From the NCBI RefSeq assembly GCF_000972495.1, contig NZ_LATM01000019.1:1-64000 (forward strand): a DNA stretch of 64,000 bases. Direction: 5' to 3'. The notes beneath the pieces were generated by a model. That model was not told where the DNA came from. It saw only the letters and a list, made by a program, of their open reading frames with translations, and searched no databases. Below, in pieces: positions 17,214 to 26,402 of the stretch. Both the position numbers and the translations under genes were made by a program. Source of the DNA: Hymenobacter terrenus. GTDB taxonomy: Bacteria > Bacteroidota > Bacteroidia > Cytophagales > Hymenobacteraceae. Numbering within the stretch: position 1 is the stretch's first letter; every line of letters starts with the position of its first letter.

Positions 17214-17954
17214 TTACTGCGCGTGCCAAATCTTCCATGCTTCTTCTGCTTGCAGGCAGAGCATCTCAAACCCGTTTTTCACCTGTGCACCCGCCTCCTT
17301 CCCTTTGGCCATGAACTTCGTCTCAGTGGGGTTATACACTAGGTCGTAGAGGTAATGATGGTCTGTTAGCGCTTCGTAAGGCAGGCTGGGATACTCCTCA
17401 ATGTGAGGAAATGTACCCACCGGAGTGGCATTGATAATAAGTGTGTGCGCGGCAATTAGCTGCGGCGTGAGGTCTTCATAAGCCAAGCCCGCGCCCAGTG
17501 GGTTACGCGTTACCGGCCAGTGCGGGATGCCCAATTCCTGCAAAGCCACGCCCACCGCTTTGGCTGCGCCGCCGGTGCCTAGCACCAGGGCTCGAGCAGT
17601 GTTATGGGTAGGGAAAAAAGGGCGTAGTGAATCCCTGAATCCTACGTAGTCGGTGTTGTGACCTCGCAGCAGGCCATCGGCCGTCCGCTCAATCACGTTC
17701 ACAGCTCCCACGCGTTGAGCTGAAGCTGCTAAGTCATCAAGATAAGGCATTACGGCCTCTTTATAGGGCACGGTCACGTTCAGACCAACCAAGTCGGGAT
17801 TTGCCGCCAGCAAGTCCGGCAGCTCGCTCACCGACGCCAACTCAAATAAGTCGTATTGATGCTCTATCAGATTCAGCGAGTAGAACTTCTGATTGAAATA
17901 CGTCTGCGAAAATGAGTGGACGAGAGTACGGCCAATAAGCCCAAACTGACGCAT
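17214..17954 (-). CDS. aroE: Shikimate dehydrogenase
   Basis: Reduces 3-dehydroshikimate to shikimate with NADPH in aromatic amino acid synthesis. The start at 17954 (MRQFGLIGRTLVHSFSQ) puts the substrate-binding serine motif at the N-terminus, as in known AroE, and gives 246 residues; the longer frame to 17996 adds unconserved residues. Other signs are LNVTVPYKEAVMPYLD with the catalytic lysine, the nucleotide motif VLGTGGAAKAV, and INATPVGT. It stands alone between two terminators. Confidence 0.95.
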   Translation of the reverse strand: MRQFGLIGRTLVHSFSQTYFNQKFYSLNLIEHQYDLFELASVSELPDLLAANPDLVGLNVTVPYKEAVMPYLDDLAASAQRVGAVNVIERTADGLLRGHNTDYVGFRDSLRPFFPTHNTARALVLGTGGAAKAVGVALQELGIPHWPVTRNPLGAGLAYEDLTPQLIAAHTLIINATPVGTFPHIEEYPSLPYEALTDHHYLYDLVYNPTETKFMAKGKEAGAQVKNGFEMLCLQAEEAWKIWHAQ

Positions 17955-17998
17955 GCTAGTGAAAGATTGGTGAGAGAGGAATGCTAAAAGTAGCATAA

Positions 17999-18036
17999 AA
18001 AAACCGCCCTGACCGTAAGTGACGGGGGCGGTTTTA
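17999..18036 (-). terminator. Terminator of the DedA-family gene
   Basis: Stem AAAACCGCC / GGCGGTTTT with a GC-rich internal extension (CTGACCGTAAGTGACGGG), followed by T residues on the - strand. Confidence 0.75.
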
Positions 18037-18077
18037 GTGGCAAATGCGTGAGTGATGGAGGATGAAAAAGCGACAGC

Positions 18078-18740
18078 TTAACGGGCTTCTGCGGCCGACT
18101 GCGAATTCATTTTGCTTTTCACAAAGGACCATATCGGCGGCAGGACTGATAGCAGAATGATGCCCAATACCACCAATTCAAAATTCTTCTTCACGACCTC
18201 GATAGCGCCAAACAAGAAGCCGCATGTTGTGAGCAACGCTACCCAAAAAATGGCTCCCACGATGCTGTAAGAAGCAAAGTAGCGATACGTCATGGTGCCT
18301 ACCCCGGCTACAAAGGGGGCAAATGTGCGAACAATAGGCACAAAGCGCGCCATGATGATGGTCTTGCCGCCGTGCTTGGCGTAAAAAGCCTGGGTCTGGT
18401 CCAGATACTTGCGTTTCAGAAATTTGAAATCCTCACGGAACACCCGCGGCCCCAAGTAGTCGCCGACCAAATAATTCACGTTGTCGCCAATGAAGGCAGC
18501 GGCAATCAATAGCGGAATCAGGACCCACAAGCTCAGGCCAGTTTCGGGACGGGCGGCCAGCGCGCCGGCTGCAAACAGTAGCGAGTCGCCGGGTAGAAAA
18601 GGGAAGATGATGATGCCCGTCTCGGTGAAGACGATGAGGAACAGCACAAGATAAGTCCAGGTGCCGTAGTCATGTACTACATCCACCAGGGTCTTGTCGA
18701 GGTGGAGAAATAAGTCGAAGAAATGCTTGATGGTTTCCAT
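18078..18740 (-). CDS. DedA/SNARE-associated family membrane protein
   Basis: 220 residues with about five hydrophobic segments. The DedA core is visible: FPFLPGDSLLFAAGALA near residue 50, GDNVNYLVGDYLG near 85, and the conserved arginine-containing ARFVPIVRTFAPFVAGVG near 130. Members are flippases for polyprenyl phosphate or phospholipid and support membrane potential homeostasis; which substrate this one uses cannot be told from sequence. Single-gene unit with its own terminator. Confidence 0.92.
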   Translation of the reverse strand: METIKHFFDLFLHLDKTLVDVVHDYGTWTYLVLFLIVFTETGIIIFPFLPGDSLLFAAGALAARPETGLSLWVLIPLLIAAAFIGDNVNYLVGDYLGPRVFREDFKFLKRKYLDQTQAFYAKHGGKTIIMARFVPIVRTFAPFVAGVGTMTYRYFASYSIVGAIFWVALLTTCGFLFGAIEVVKKNFELVVLGIILLSVLPPIWSFVKSKMNSQSAAEAR

Positions 18741-19235
18741 GCCAGGCGTAAGTGAACCACAAAGAAAACCGGTTGTCGCCGAAGTGTCCGCTCTTTCGTG
18801 GGAACAACTGCGGAATTACGACAAGTTTAAGGGCTCTCCGCTAGCTTCAAGCGCTGGCTGCTCTGGAGTAGCAGCCAGCCTTATGAAGTGTTACGTCGTA
18901 TAAATTTCGGTTACTGCTCTGGCACTAGCAGCTTTTACCATTTGCTAAACAACCAGTCACAAGAGGATTTATAAGTGTTTAAATAATTGCTTATTCAGCG
19001 AATAATATTGCTCTGTGAAGGTATGCATTGTTTGAATGCTAAATAGTCGGGCCTACTGTAAATATCTCAGTTGAGTCAGCGTAGATATTCATTACCGAAG
19101 CATAGCACAGCCTGTGATAGGGGAGCAACAAGGTTAGCGGCTTGCTATCATTTAAAGAGGTCATAGTTAGGTTTTAGATAGCCTAACCTCTGCTAGCGCT
19201 TTGTCGTTGCAGGATCTTAATTTTTACTTGTTTCA
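18741..19235. other. Divergent intergenic region between dedA and the bestrophin gene
   Basis: About 500 bases with no supported gene. A box close to the -7 consensus (TTTCTTTG on the - strand near 18757-18764) may drive the DedA gene. A hairpin GTTAGG/CCTAAC lies near 19164-19187 ahead of the bestrophin gene. The rest is AT-rich and featureless. Confidence 0.4.
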
Positions 19236-20159
19236 ATGATAGTTTACCAAGGTGGAGACTGGTGGAAAGCCTTGTGGCATTTCCACACTTCAGCAGTAAT
19301 TCGTTTGCTGCTAAAAAGAGTGGCCTTAGTAGGACTCTACGGCTGTGTTATTGCTGTAGTAAGCATTGATTTTCATACGCTTAATATTAAAATTGGCAGA
19401 GAATATCTGTCTATTTTAGGTATTCTGCTCAGCTTGCTGCTTGTATTCCGGACCAATACGGCTTATGACCGGTACTATGAAGGCCGCAAGGTGTGGGGCA
19501 TTTTGGTATCGCAATGCCGGGGGCTAGCCATGGAGATGAACGCCCTGCTGCCCCGCGAGGCCAAATCCAGTCGCCGATACTTCGCCGCTCTCATCTCCAA
19601 CTTCCCCATTGCTGTTGAGGGCAGCCTGCGCAACCGGGTGCGCTTCGATAAGATGGAAGCCACGCCCGATATCATCGAGCGCCTGCAAAAAGCTGAAAGC
19701 GTGGCTTCTACTATAATTGCTGTGCTCATGGAAAGTGTTGAGCAACTACGCCAAGTACAGATTTTTGACCCCATTCACCTCATCAATATCAAGCAGCACT
19801 ACCTGGCTATGATGGCGGTGAATGGAACCTGCGAGCGCATCAAATCAACGCCAATTCCTTACTCGTATAGCTTTTTTATCAAGTGCTATATCACGGTGTT
19901 TATCATGATAATGCCCCTGGTATTAGTCGATTCCTGCGGTTGGTGGATGGTGCCCATCACCATGATTGGAGCTTATGCGATGCTGGGTTTGGAAATGATT
20001 GGAAACGAAATTGAGAACCCGTTTGGCTACGATAGCAACGACCTTCCCATCACCCAATTATCTAATAAAATACGGGTAAGTGTACACGATTTGCTCGGTG
20101 TGGAGCTTCCGGCTGAAAAAAAAGCATTAGCCAGCGTTCCGTACAGCATTGTGCATTAA
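19236..20159 (+). CDS. Bestrophin-family (UPF0187) ion channel
   Basis: 307 residues. Bacterial bestrophins are pentameric ion channels of the inner membrane. The signature is visible: an N-terminal span after LLKRVALVGLYGCVIAVVSI, a second hydrophobic stretch, then RTNTAYDRYYEGRKVWGILV, and a late GWWMVPITMIGAYAMLGLEM span followed by EIENPFGYDSNDLP, the highly conserved acidic motif. Length and motifs are normal for the family. Confidence 0.93.
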   Translation: MIVYQGGDWWKALWHFHTSAVIRLLLKRVALVGLYGCVIAVVSIDFHTLNIKIGREYLSILGILLSLLLVFRTNTAYDRYYEGRKVWGILVSQCRGLAMEMNALLPREAKSSRRYFAALISNFPIAVEGSLRNRVRFDKMEATPDIIERLQKAESVASTIIAVLMESVEQLRQVQIFDPIHLINIKQHYLAMMAVNGTCERIKSTPIPYSYSFFIKCYITVFIMIMPLVLVDSCGWWMVPITMIGAYAMLGLEMIGNEIENPFGYDSNDLPITQLSNKIRVSVHDLLGVELPAEKKALASVPYSIVH

Positions 20160-20367
20160 TCGGACAACTAAGGCAGTTCAACGAGCAGATATTAGGGTCT
20201 AACGTGATATAGCCAAAAATCTGCAAAACACTGTTTTTGAACAGAATCAACATGTTTTTTAATTATTAGCTAAGCAACAGACCTTTTTTTTAACTCTGCG
20301 TATATGCGGCTCATTACTACACGCCTTTAATGCGTTTTAACCTTTTTTACATCCAATTCCTACGTCC

Positions 20368-22674
20368 ATGAAAAAGCTAATCTTTACCCAGAAGCTCTTC
20401 CGACAGCGTCCTTACCTAAGTTATTTATTTGCTCTTCTTGTGAGCCTCGGCGCCTCACATTCCGCGTTAGCACAGCAGACATACCTTTTTTCGAATGTTA
20501 CTATTACCGCGAAGACGACGTCCTCAGCTTCTTCAACAACGAGTGTGTTGTATGGTAAACGGAACATGGTGGGCCAAACGGCATTTAATGGCGCCAAGCT
20601 TGGTGGGCCAGTTGGTGCCGGAGCAGCTATCAAATTTGATCCAGCTGATGGAGCTGTCTTAACCCTCGATGCTTCAAGCGTTCAAGTTTCGGGTTTTGCT
20701 GCCAACTCAATAACCTCGTCAAATCTTTTCTACCGGGTTTATCTTGTTGGTACGTCGGTAGGGAACCAGCCTAGCTTCTCTGTGCTGAGCCTAGCCGACC
20801 AAGGTAATAAGTCAGATTTTGCTAACGCCGCGGCTGGTATCAATCTGCTTAAGCAGCCTGCGGTGTTAGGTGGAGGAGACTATGTTGTTGAAATCTATTT
20901 TGCGACTGATTACAATGACACCTTTAGTGGTCCTTCGTCTGTCAGAGACGGTGGCACCAACTACATTGCTACATTCAGTGTAGTAGCCCCCGCTATAACT
21001 CCTCCTGGTGGCTCGACTACGTGGATTAGTACTTCGAATAATGACTGGACTGTTGCCTCAAACTGGAGTAATGGAGTTCCCACGCGTTTTTCTGACGCCA
21101 TTATCCCCGAAAAAAATAGCAGCAACACCAATACCGTTACGCCGGCTCTCCTCGATTCAGACCCTAACCTGTACGAGGTTAGAAGCTTAACACTAAATGG
21201 TACGACTAATGCAACACGAGCGCTGCTCCGGATTGGCCAAACTACTGGGGCCGGCCCCAGTGGAGCAACTCTCAACGTGTATGGTGATTTGAATACCTTT
21301 GGCGGCGGCATTCTGGCGGCTACTAGTGGTACGAATGGCACGCCCGACCCCACGACAAACTCTACGATTGTACTCAAGGGCGATAACCAAGTAGTAAGGG
21401 GCTTGTTGGCAGTCGTTGATTTCCGTGTAGAAGGAACTGGTATCAAAAGCGTCGTCAACAGCATTACCCCGAGCAATACTTTTGTCTTTGCTCCAGGAAC
21501 CAGTGCCATCGTTCGTACGGTGAGCGAAACCCGAGATGCAAGTACTGGAAACCCTATTTTCACTCTGAATACAACTAAGACATCGAACGTAGACCTGAAA
21601 GGTTCAGGAGTGTTATTGGGGGAAACCAGGACAGCCTATATTGAAGGGGTAACACTCGCTCAGCGTAATCTATCGGCTGGCGTGATGCAGAAATTTGGCA
21701 ACATTGGTATTGATATCACCCCCAACCGTGACATTACCGGGCCTCCCGTTGAAATCACCCGCACAGTCAACGACCCTCTAAATGGTCCTACCACTGCTTC
21801 TGTCAACGACCCAGTAAACCCAAGTGGTGGCGTTGCGGGTGCCAAGCCGGTTCGGCGTCAGTACGGGGTTTCGGGCGATATCAATAATGCGCCTAATGTT
21901 TCGACCGTTGTTTTTCACTACTTAGACTCGCCCAGCGAATTGAATGGCATTGACGAGCCAGATTTGCTAATATTCCGGACAACAAACAATGGTATACCAT
22001 ATAATTTAGTCGGCGGAGTTGTTGACGTCACAAATAACACTGTGACTCAAACCGGCGTTAGGAGCATCAACACGGTTACTTTAGGTGACAGAAACAAGCC
22101 TCTCCCCGTGACCCTGACCTCGTTTGATGCTAAGCGCGTCGGCGCAGATGCCCTGATAACCTGGCAAACCGCTTCGGAGATAAACAGCAAAGGCTACAAC
22201 GTGCAGGTGTCAGCCGATGGGAAGGAGTTCCGCACGTTGGGTTTTGTTGGTAGCTATTTGCCCAACAGCTCGCGCCCCACAAGCTACAGCTACACCGATG
22301 TCGAAAAGAACAAAGCAGGCTTGCGCTATTACCGTTTGCAACAAATAGATGTTGATGGTAAGACGGCCTACTTTGCACCCCGTACCGTTTCCTTCGATGG
22401 AAAAGCCCCTGTCTCCACCGCTGGGCTACTGGCTTATCCTAACCCATTCAGCAGCGATGTTCGCTTGAGCCTGCAATCCTCCGTCGAAGGACAAGGCTTG
22501 GTTCTCATCACCGATATGATGGGCCGTACCATTGGCCAGCGCCAATTTGCGCTCACTGCCGGTGATAACGACGTAGCGCTTTCCAACCTGAGTGACCTGA
22601 AAAGCGGTTCCTACCTCATGAAGGTTTCATTGCCGACGGGCGAAGTAAAGACTTTGAAAGTAGTGAGACAGTAA
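20368..22674 (+). CDS. Large secreted protein with type IX secretion C-terminal sorting domain
   Basis: 768 residues. A signal peptide (YLSYLFALLVSLGASHSALAQQ) precedes a long Ser/Thr/Asn-rich region that resembles bacterial adhesin or beta-helix sequence without a motif I can name; around residue 220 a STNNDWTVASNWSNGVPT block matches a repeat common in Bacteroidota surface proteins. From about 590 a fibronectin-like part (VTLTSFDAKRVGADALITWQ) leads to the type A sorting domain at the end (LLAYPNPFSSDVRLSL ... GSYLMKVSLPTGEVKTLKVVRQ). It is therefore exported by the T9SS and anchored or released at the surface. Ligand unknown. Confidence 0.88.
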   Translation: MKKLIFTQKLFRQRPYLSYLFALLVSLGASHSALAQQTYLFSNVTITAKTTSSASSTTSVLYGKRNMVGQTAFNGAKLGGPVGAGAAIKFDPADGAVLTLDASSVQVSGFAANSITSSNLFYRVYLVGTSVGNQPSFSVLSLADQGNKSDFANAAAGINLLKQPAVLGGGDYVVEIYFATDYNDTFSGPSSVRDGGTNYIATFSVVAPAITPPGGSTTWISTSNNDWTVASNWSNGVPTRFSDAIIPEKNSSNTNTVTPALLDSDPNLYEVRSLTLNGTTNATRALLRIGQTTGAGPSGATLNVYGDLNTFGGGILAATSGTNGTPDPTTNSTIVLKGDNQVVRGLLAVVDFRVEGTGIKSVVNSITPSNTFVFAPGTSAIVRTVSETRDASTGNPIFTLNTTKTSNVDLKGSGVLLGETRTAYIEGVTLAQRNLSAGVMQKFGNIGIDITPNRDITGPPVEITRTVNDPLNGPTTASVNDPVNPSGGVAGAKPVRRQYGVSGDINNAPNVSTVVFHYLDSPSELNGIDEPDLLIFRTTNNGIPYNLVGGVVDVTNNTVTQTGVRSINTVTLGDRNKPLPVTLTSFDAKRVGADALITWQTASEINSKGYNVQVSADGKEFRTLGFVGSYLPNSSRPTSYSYTDVEKNKAGLRYYRLQQIDVDGKTAYFAPRTVSFDGKAPVSTAGLLAYPNPFSSDVRLSLQSSVEGQGLVLITDMMGRTIGQRQFALTAGDNDVALSNLSDLKSGSYLMKVSLPTGEVKTLKVVRQ

Positions 22675-22686
22675 GCCTGGCTCCCG

Positions 22687-22729
22687 CAAAACAAAACGCC
22701 GGTCTCTCTACAGAGGCCGGCGTTTTGCA
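22687..22729. terminator. Bidirectional terminator between convergent genes
   Basis: Stem AAAACGCCGG (22693-22702) with CCGGCGTTTT (22717-22726), extended by TCTC/GAG pairs; A and T runs on both sides suit the + strand cell-surface gene and the - strand gene at 22770. Confidence 0.85.
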
Positions 22730-22769
22730 TTGATAGCTACGCATACTATCGGCTCTGACGTACGTCATA

Positions 22770-23600
22770 TTAGCCGCGGGGCATGGAGGTACCCGGCTTA
22801 CCCGTCTTAGCTGCTGGATGAAACATCGGGTCCACCTCATCCATATCGAGGAAGTGGGTGAAAGTATCGCCGCGCAGGCCCAGCCGAATGGTTTCGAGGC
22901 TCACCACTTCATTAGGGGCGATGTTGCCCAAATTCACGTTGGCACCCAACAGCTTGATAAACCACACTTGCTGCGCCTTCTGGGGCGCTTCCCAAAGGAT
23001 TTTCTCAGAAGGAATTTTAGTCAGAATTTCCTCTACCAGACCTGAACGTACCTCGCCGGTGCTCCGGAACAGGCCTACGTTGCCACCTTCGCGGGCCTCG
23101 CCGATTACCTTAATAGCCCCGGCTTCCAGTTCGGTTTGCATCTGCAAAATCCATTTGTAAGGCGGAATGATTTTCTCGGCATCCTTCGAGCCTACTTCGC
23201 TTAGCACCCGCACCTCCTTACTCAATTCACGGATGTACTCACACTTCCGCTCGTGGGGGAGGTCAATGCTGCCATCGGATACTTCGGCGTACTCCATGCC
23301 GTAGATATCCAAGAGGCGACGATAGTCGTCGAATTGATTACGGATGATGAAAGCCTCAAACAGCGTGCCGCCAAAGTACACCGGAATGTTGGCCTCACGA
23401 TAGATTTCGAGCTTGCGCTTGAGATTGGGCACTACGTAGGAGGTGGCCCAGCCCAGCTTTACCACGTCGGTGTAGCTGCTGCCTACTTCCAGAAAGTCCT
23501 CCACTTCGCGCAAGCTCATCCCCCGGTCCATGACCATGGTGTAGCCTTGTTCACGGGGCTTGTCAGTGCGCTCGGGGAGCTTAGAAAGGTCGTAATTCAT
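22770..23600 (-). CDS. Phosphosulfolactate synthase-like protein (ComA family)
   Basis: 276 residues, close to the usual ComA length of about 250-280. ComA joins sulfite to phosphoenolpyruvate to give phosphosulfolactate. Characteristic stretches are GYTMVMDRGMSLREVEDFLE, VVKLGWATSYV, PVYFGGTLFEAF, EVSDGSIDLP and GSKDAEKIIP, which form the TIM-barrel sulfolactate synthase core. In methanogens it serves coenzyme M synthesis; a Bacteroidota carrying it more likely feeds sulfolactate or cysteate, for instance to sulfonolipids, but no other gene of such a route is next to it. Enzyme family is firm, pathway is inference. Confidence 0.85.
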   Translation of the reverse strand: MNYDLSKLPERTDKPREQGYTMVMDRGMSLREVEDFLEVGSSYTDVVKLGWATSYVVPNLKRKLEIYREANIPVYFGGTLFEAFIIRNQFDDYRRLLDIYGMEYAEVSDGSIDLPHERKCEYIRELSKEVRVLSEVGSKDAEKIIPPYKWILQMQTELEAGAIKVIGEAREGGNVGLFRSTGEVRSGLVEEILTKIPSEKILWEAPQKAQQVWFIKLLGANVNLGNIAPNEVVSLETIRLGLRGDTFTHFLDMDEVDPMFHPAAKTGKPGTSMPRG

Positions 23601-23669
23601 CGATAATCAACTAAAAAAGAAATGAAGGAGGAAAGGTAGCCAGCAGCAAAGAGGGGTGGGGCCGACAAA

Positions 23670-23699
23670 GAAAAACCGCCCGTCGGATGACGGGCGGCT
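23670..23699 (-). terminator. Terminator of the TPR protein gene
   Basis: Stem ACCGCCCGTC / GACGGGCGGC around GGAT, with a T run on the - strand (complement of 23671-23675), 25 bases after the stop at 23724. Confidence 0.85.
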
Positions 23700-23723
23700 A
23701 CAAAAGTAATCCAATGCGAAATG

Positions 23724-25127
23724 TTATTTCCGAAACTGTTCAATCAGTCTCTTCAAGCCGGGCTGTTCCCGTAGTTCTGGGAAGTAGTCGAATAGCAGCA
23801 CATGCTGCTCATAGTTGAGCGTAAGGGCCGTTTCCAGCGTGGTATACGCTTCGCGCAGGCGGCCATCGGCCAGTAAATAAGCGCACAGCATATAATGAAA
23901 GTGAGCTTCGTGCGGATGGAGGTTGACCGCGTGGCGCACTAGATCTACGGCTTCGGCAAAATGGCCCTGCTCGTAGAGAATGGCACTCCAGTTTACCCAG
24001 CCCTGCACATCGTCGGGCGCCACCTCGGTGGCTTTTTCGTATGATTCGAGGGCGCTGACCACATTGCCCACATGGTTTTCGGCGGCTCCTAGCGCCGACC
24101 AGTACTCGCCGCTCTCCGCATACAGTTCGGTGGCCTTACGGAAGTAGTGGATGGCCTCAAACCAACGCCCTTGCTCCTGAAGCAGCACTCCTTGGCCAAA
24201 CCATGCCTCGTCCATTTCGGGGTTTAGTTCCAGCGCTTGGCGGTAGTACCGCCGCGCTGGCTCCCATTCCCGCAGCTTCTCGTAGCACTCGCCAATGTTG
24301 CACAGGGCCTCATCGGTGGGTTCGCCGGGTGGGTAGGCCAACTCAAATTCCGCAATAGCCTTCTGATATTCCTGCTGGCATACAAACGTATCAGCCAGCC
24401 AGTGGTGCGCATCGTGGAAATCAGGACTGATGACCACCGCAAAGTCGAAAGCCTCGGCTGCCTTTATAAATTCCTCACGCCGGTACCAGTATTGGCCCAG
24501 GTTGTACCAAGCCGTGGCGGAGTACGGGTCATCGTCGGTAAAGCGCTTGAAAAATTCTTCGTGCTCCTCCAGCCGACCCGTAATGTCGAGGCAATGCAGC
24601 AACTCTTGCACACCGGTTTCATTGTCGGGGTTCAGGCGTAGGCTTTGCTTATAATGCTTGGCCGCGCTCTTAAATTTCTGCCAGCTCTGAAACGCCAGGC
24701 CAAGATTGAAATGAATGTCTTCGCGCTCCGGTTCCTGTTCCAGCCCCGCCCTGAAAAACTCGACAGCCTGCGCGAACTCGCCCCGTTGGGTGCTGATGAT
24801 GCCTCGCGTCACGGCGACGTCAGCATTGGTGGGGTCAAGGTCGGCCACGGCGTCAATCTGGCGCTCAGCTTCGGAGTAATCGCCGCGCATGGCTGTTACC
24901 TGGGCACGGTCAATCAGCAACTCGGTCGAGAAAGGGTATTGGCCCAGCGCGGCTTCGCAAGCCTGCAGGGCCTTATCGAATTCTGCACCCGTGACGTAGT
25001 GGTCGATGATATTCTCAAAGTCCTCCAAGTCAAAAAAAACAGGCTCCTGTTGGGCGACCATGCGCTCGAAGCGGCGCACAGTATCCAGCACAGCCCGGTG
25101 GTTTTCAAAATGTTCGTTCATGCGCAT
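23724..25127 (-). CDS. Tetratricopeptide repeat protein
   Basis: 467 residues made almost wholly of tandem 34-residue TPR units, about eleven to twelve, with the usual W/L/G/Y/A/F/A/P spacing (for example AWYNLGQYWYRREEFIKAAE and AWFGQGVLLQEQGRWFEAIH). No signal peptide or membrane segment, so a soluble protein-binding scaffold in the cytoplasm is likely. Homologues are widespread in Bacteroidota without a defined role. Upstream of it, 25128-25285 holds no gene. Confidence 0.85.
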   Translation of the reverse strand: MRMNEHFENHRAVLDTVRRFERMVAQQEPVFFDLEDFENIIDHYVTGAEFDKALQACEAALGQYPFSTELLIDRAQVTAMRGDYSEAERQIDAVADLDPTNADVAVTRGIISTQRGEFAQAVEFFRAGLEQEPEREDIHFNLGLAFQSWQKFKSAAKHYKQSLRLNPDNETGVQELLHCLDITGRLEEHEEFFKRFTDDDPYSATAWYNLGQYWYRREEFIKAAEAFDFAVVISPDFHDAHHWLADTFVCQQEYQKAIAEFELAYPPGEPTDEALCNIGECYEKLREWEPARRYYRQALELNPEMDEAWFGQGVLLQEQGRWFEAIHYFRKATELYAESGEYWSALGAAENHVGNVVSALESYEKATEVAPDDVQGWVNWSAILYEQGHFAEAVDLVRHAVNLHPHEAHFHYMLCAYLLADGRLREAYTTLETALTLNYEQHVLLFDYFPELREQPGLKRLIEQFRK

Positions 25128-25285
25128 AAAACCGCAGTTAAGTGGATTAATTTGGTTTTGTGGATTGCCGAAACTGGAGGCTAACTCTTGTTGTCAAGCC
25201 GCCCAATTCCGCCGTTCCACTCCACTTCATCAGTACTGTATCAATAATAACAAATCTTATCCAAAACCGTGCAATCCGGCTGTTG

Positions 25286-26308
25286 CTAAGATACGATAAC
25301 AGCCGCGGAGCCGGTTGAATTTGCCGCTAATTCTGCCGCACACCACGCCAGTGTTTCTGCTAATGGCCGGAATTCGAGGCCAGTAACACTTTGTACTTTA
25401 TCGTGCGCATAAACTACTGGCTGACGCCCGGCCCGAGCCGTATCCTTAGTGATAAGAGGTCGGGCGCCAGTGAGTAAGGCCCGGGCGTGTTCCAGGCGCC
25501 AAATAACTTCGGCGGCCCAGTTAGGCACGGCTATTGTGGGAGGACGGCGCTGCATCGCCACTGCCGCCTGCTGAAAAAAATCGGCCAAGGGCACCGCTTC
25601 CGCACTCAGAATGTAGCGCTCGGCGCTTAGCGTCGGCTGGTCAAGTGCCAGCGTGAGTAATTGGGCCACCACATCACGCACGTCCACAAAATTGATCAAG
25701 CCACGAGTGTAAAAGCGGTGCTGCTGATGAGCATATCGGAGTAGGCGGGTGCTGCTTCGGTGCCAGTCGCCCGGCCCGAGCACCACCGAAGGATTAACGA
25801 TAACGGCCGATAAACCCTCCGCAATGCCCCGCCACACCTCTAACTCGCCCAAATACTTAGACGTAGCATAGGCTGAGTGCGCCGCACCCAGGTCCCAGGT
25901 AGCCGTTTCGGTCACTCTAATAGCATTGTTGGGGGCAGCCCGGTTACTGGCAGTGGGCCCACCAAGCGCGGCTACCGAAGACACGTGCGCCAGCCGAATA
26001 CCCGGCCGTTCCAGGCAGGCATCTACGACGGCCGCCGTACCCTGCACATTCACGTTTAGTAATAGATCTTCGTCTTGCGGAGCATAGGAAACCAGCCCTG
26101 CACAGTGGAACACGTGCGTAACTTCGGGGGTAAGGGCAGCCCGCAACAAGTTTGTATCAAGCAAGTCGCCAGCCAGCCACTCCACACCCGGTGCCGCGTC
26201 AGTAGGCTGTGCTCCCCGGTGTAGCGCCCGCACTGCCAACCCCCGCGCCCGTAGCGCCCGCAACAGAAAAGAGCCAATGAGGCCGGTGCCGCCGGTAACG
26301 AAAATCAT
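25286..26308 (-). CDS. NAD(P)-dependent epimerase/dehydratase (extended SDR)
   Basis: 340 residues. The N-terminus has the extended-SDR nucleotide motif TGGTGLIGSFLLRAL, the DxxD-like WLAGDLLD, HVSSVAALG with the catalytic Ser, and YATSKYLGELE for the YxxxK pair near residue 146; VNPSVVLGPGD follows. It resembles the dihydroflavonol-reductase-like and hopanoid-associated sugar epimerase clade. No neighbour fixes a substrate. It is on the same strand as the downstream TPR gene, but 158 bases apart. Confidence 0.88.
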   Translation of the reverse strand: MIFVTGGTGLIGSFLLRALRARGLAVRALHRGAQPTDAAPGVEWLAGDLLDTNLLRAALTPEVTHVFHCAGLVSYAPQDEDLLLNVNVQGTAAVVDACLERPGIRLAHVSSVAALGGPTASNRAAPNNAIRVTETATWDLGAAHSAYATSKYLGELEVWRGIAEGLSAVIVNPSVVLGPGDWHRSSTRLLRYAHQQHRFYTRGLINFVDVRDVVAQLLTLALDQPTLSAERYILSAEAVPLADFFQQAAVAMQRRPPTIAVPNWAAEVIWRLEHARALLTGARPLITKDTARAGRQPVVYAHDKVQSVTGLEFRPLAETLAWCAAELAANSTGSAAVIVS

Positions 26309-26402
26309 GCGTGTATTCAGTTGTCAATTACAGATGGTCGGCTGTTGATTGATTTGCAAGCGTATGATTAAGTAAACAGCTAGTCACCACTATTGAACAA
26401 CT

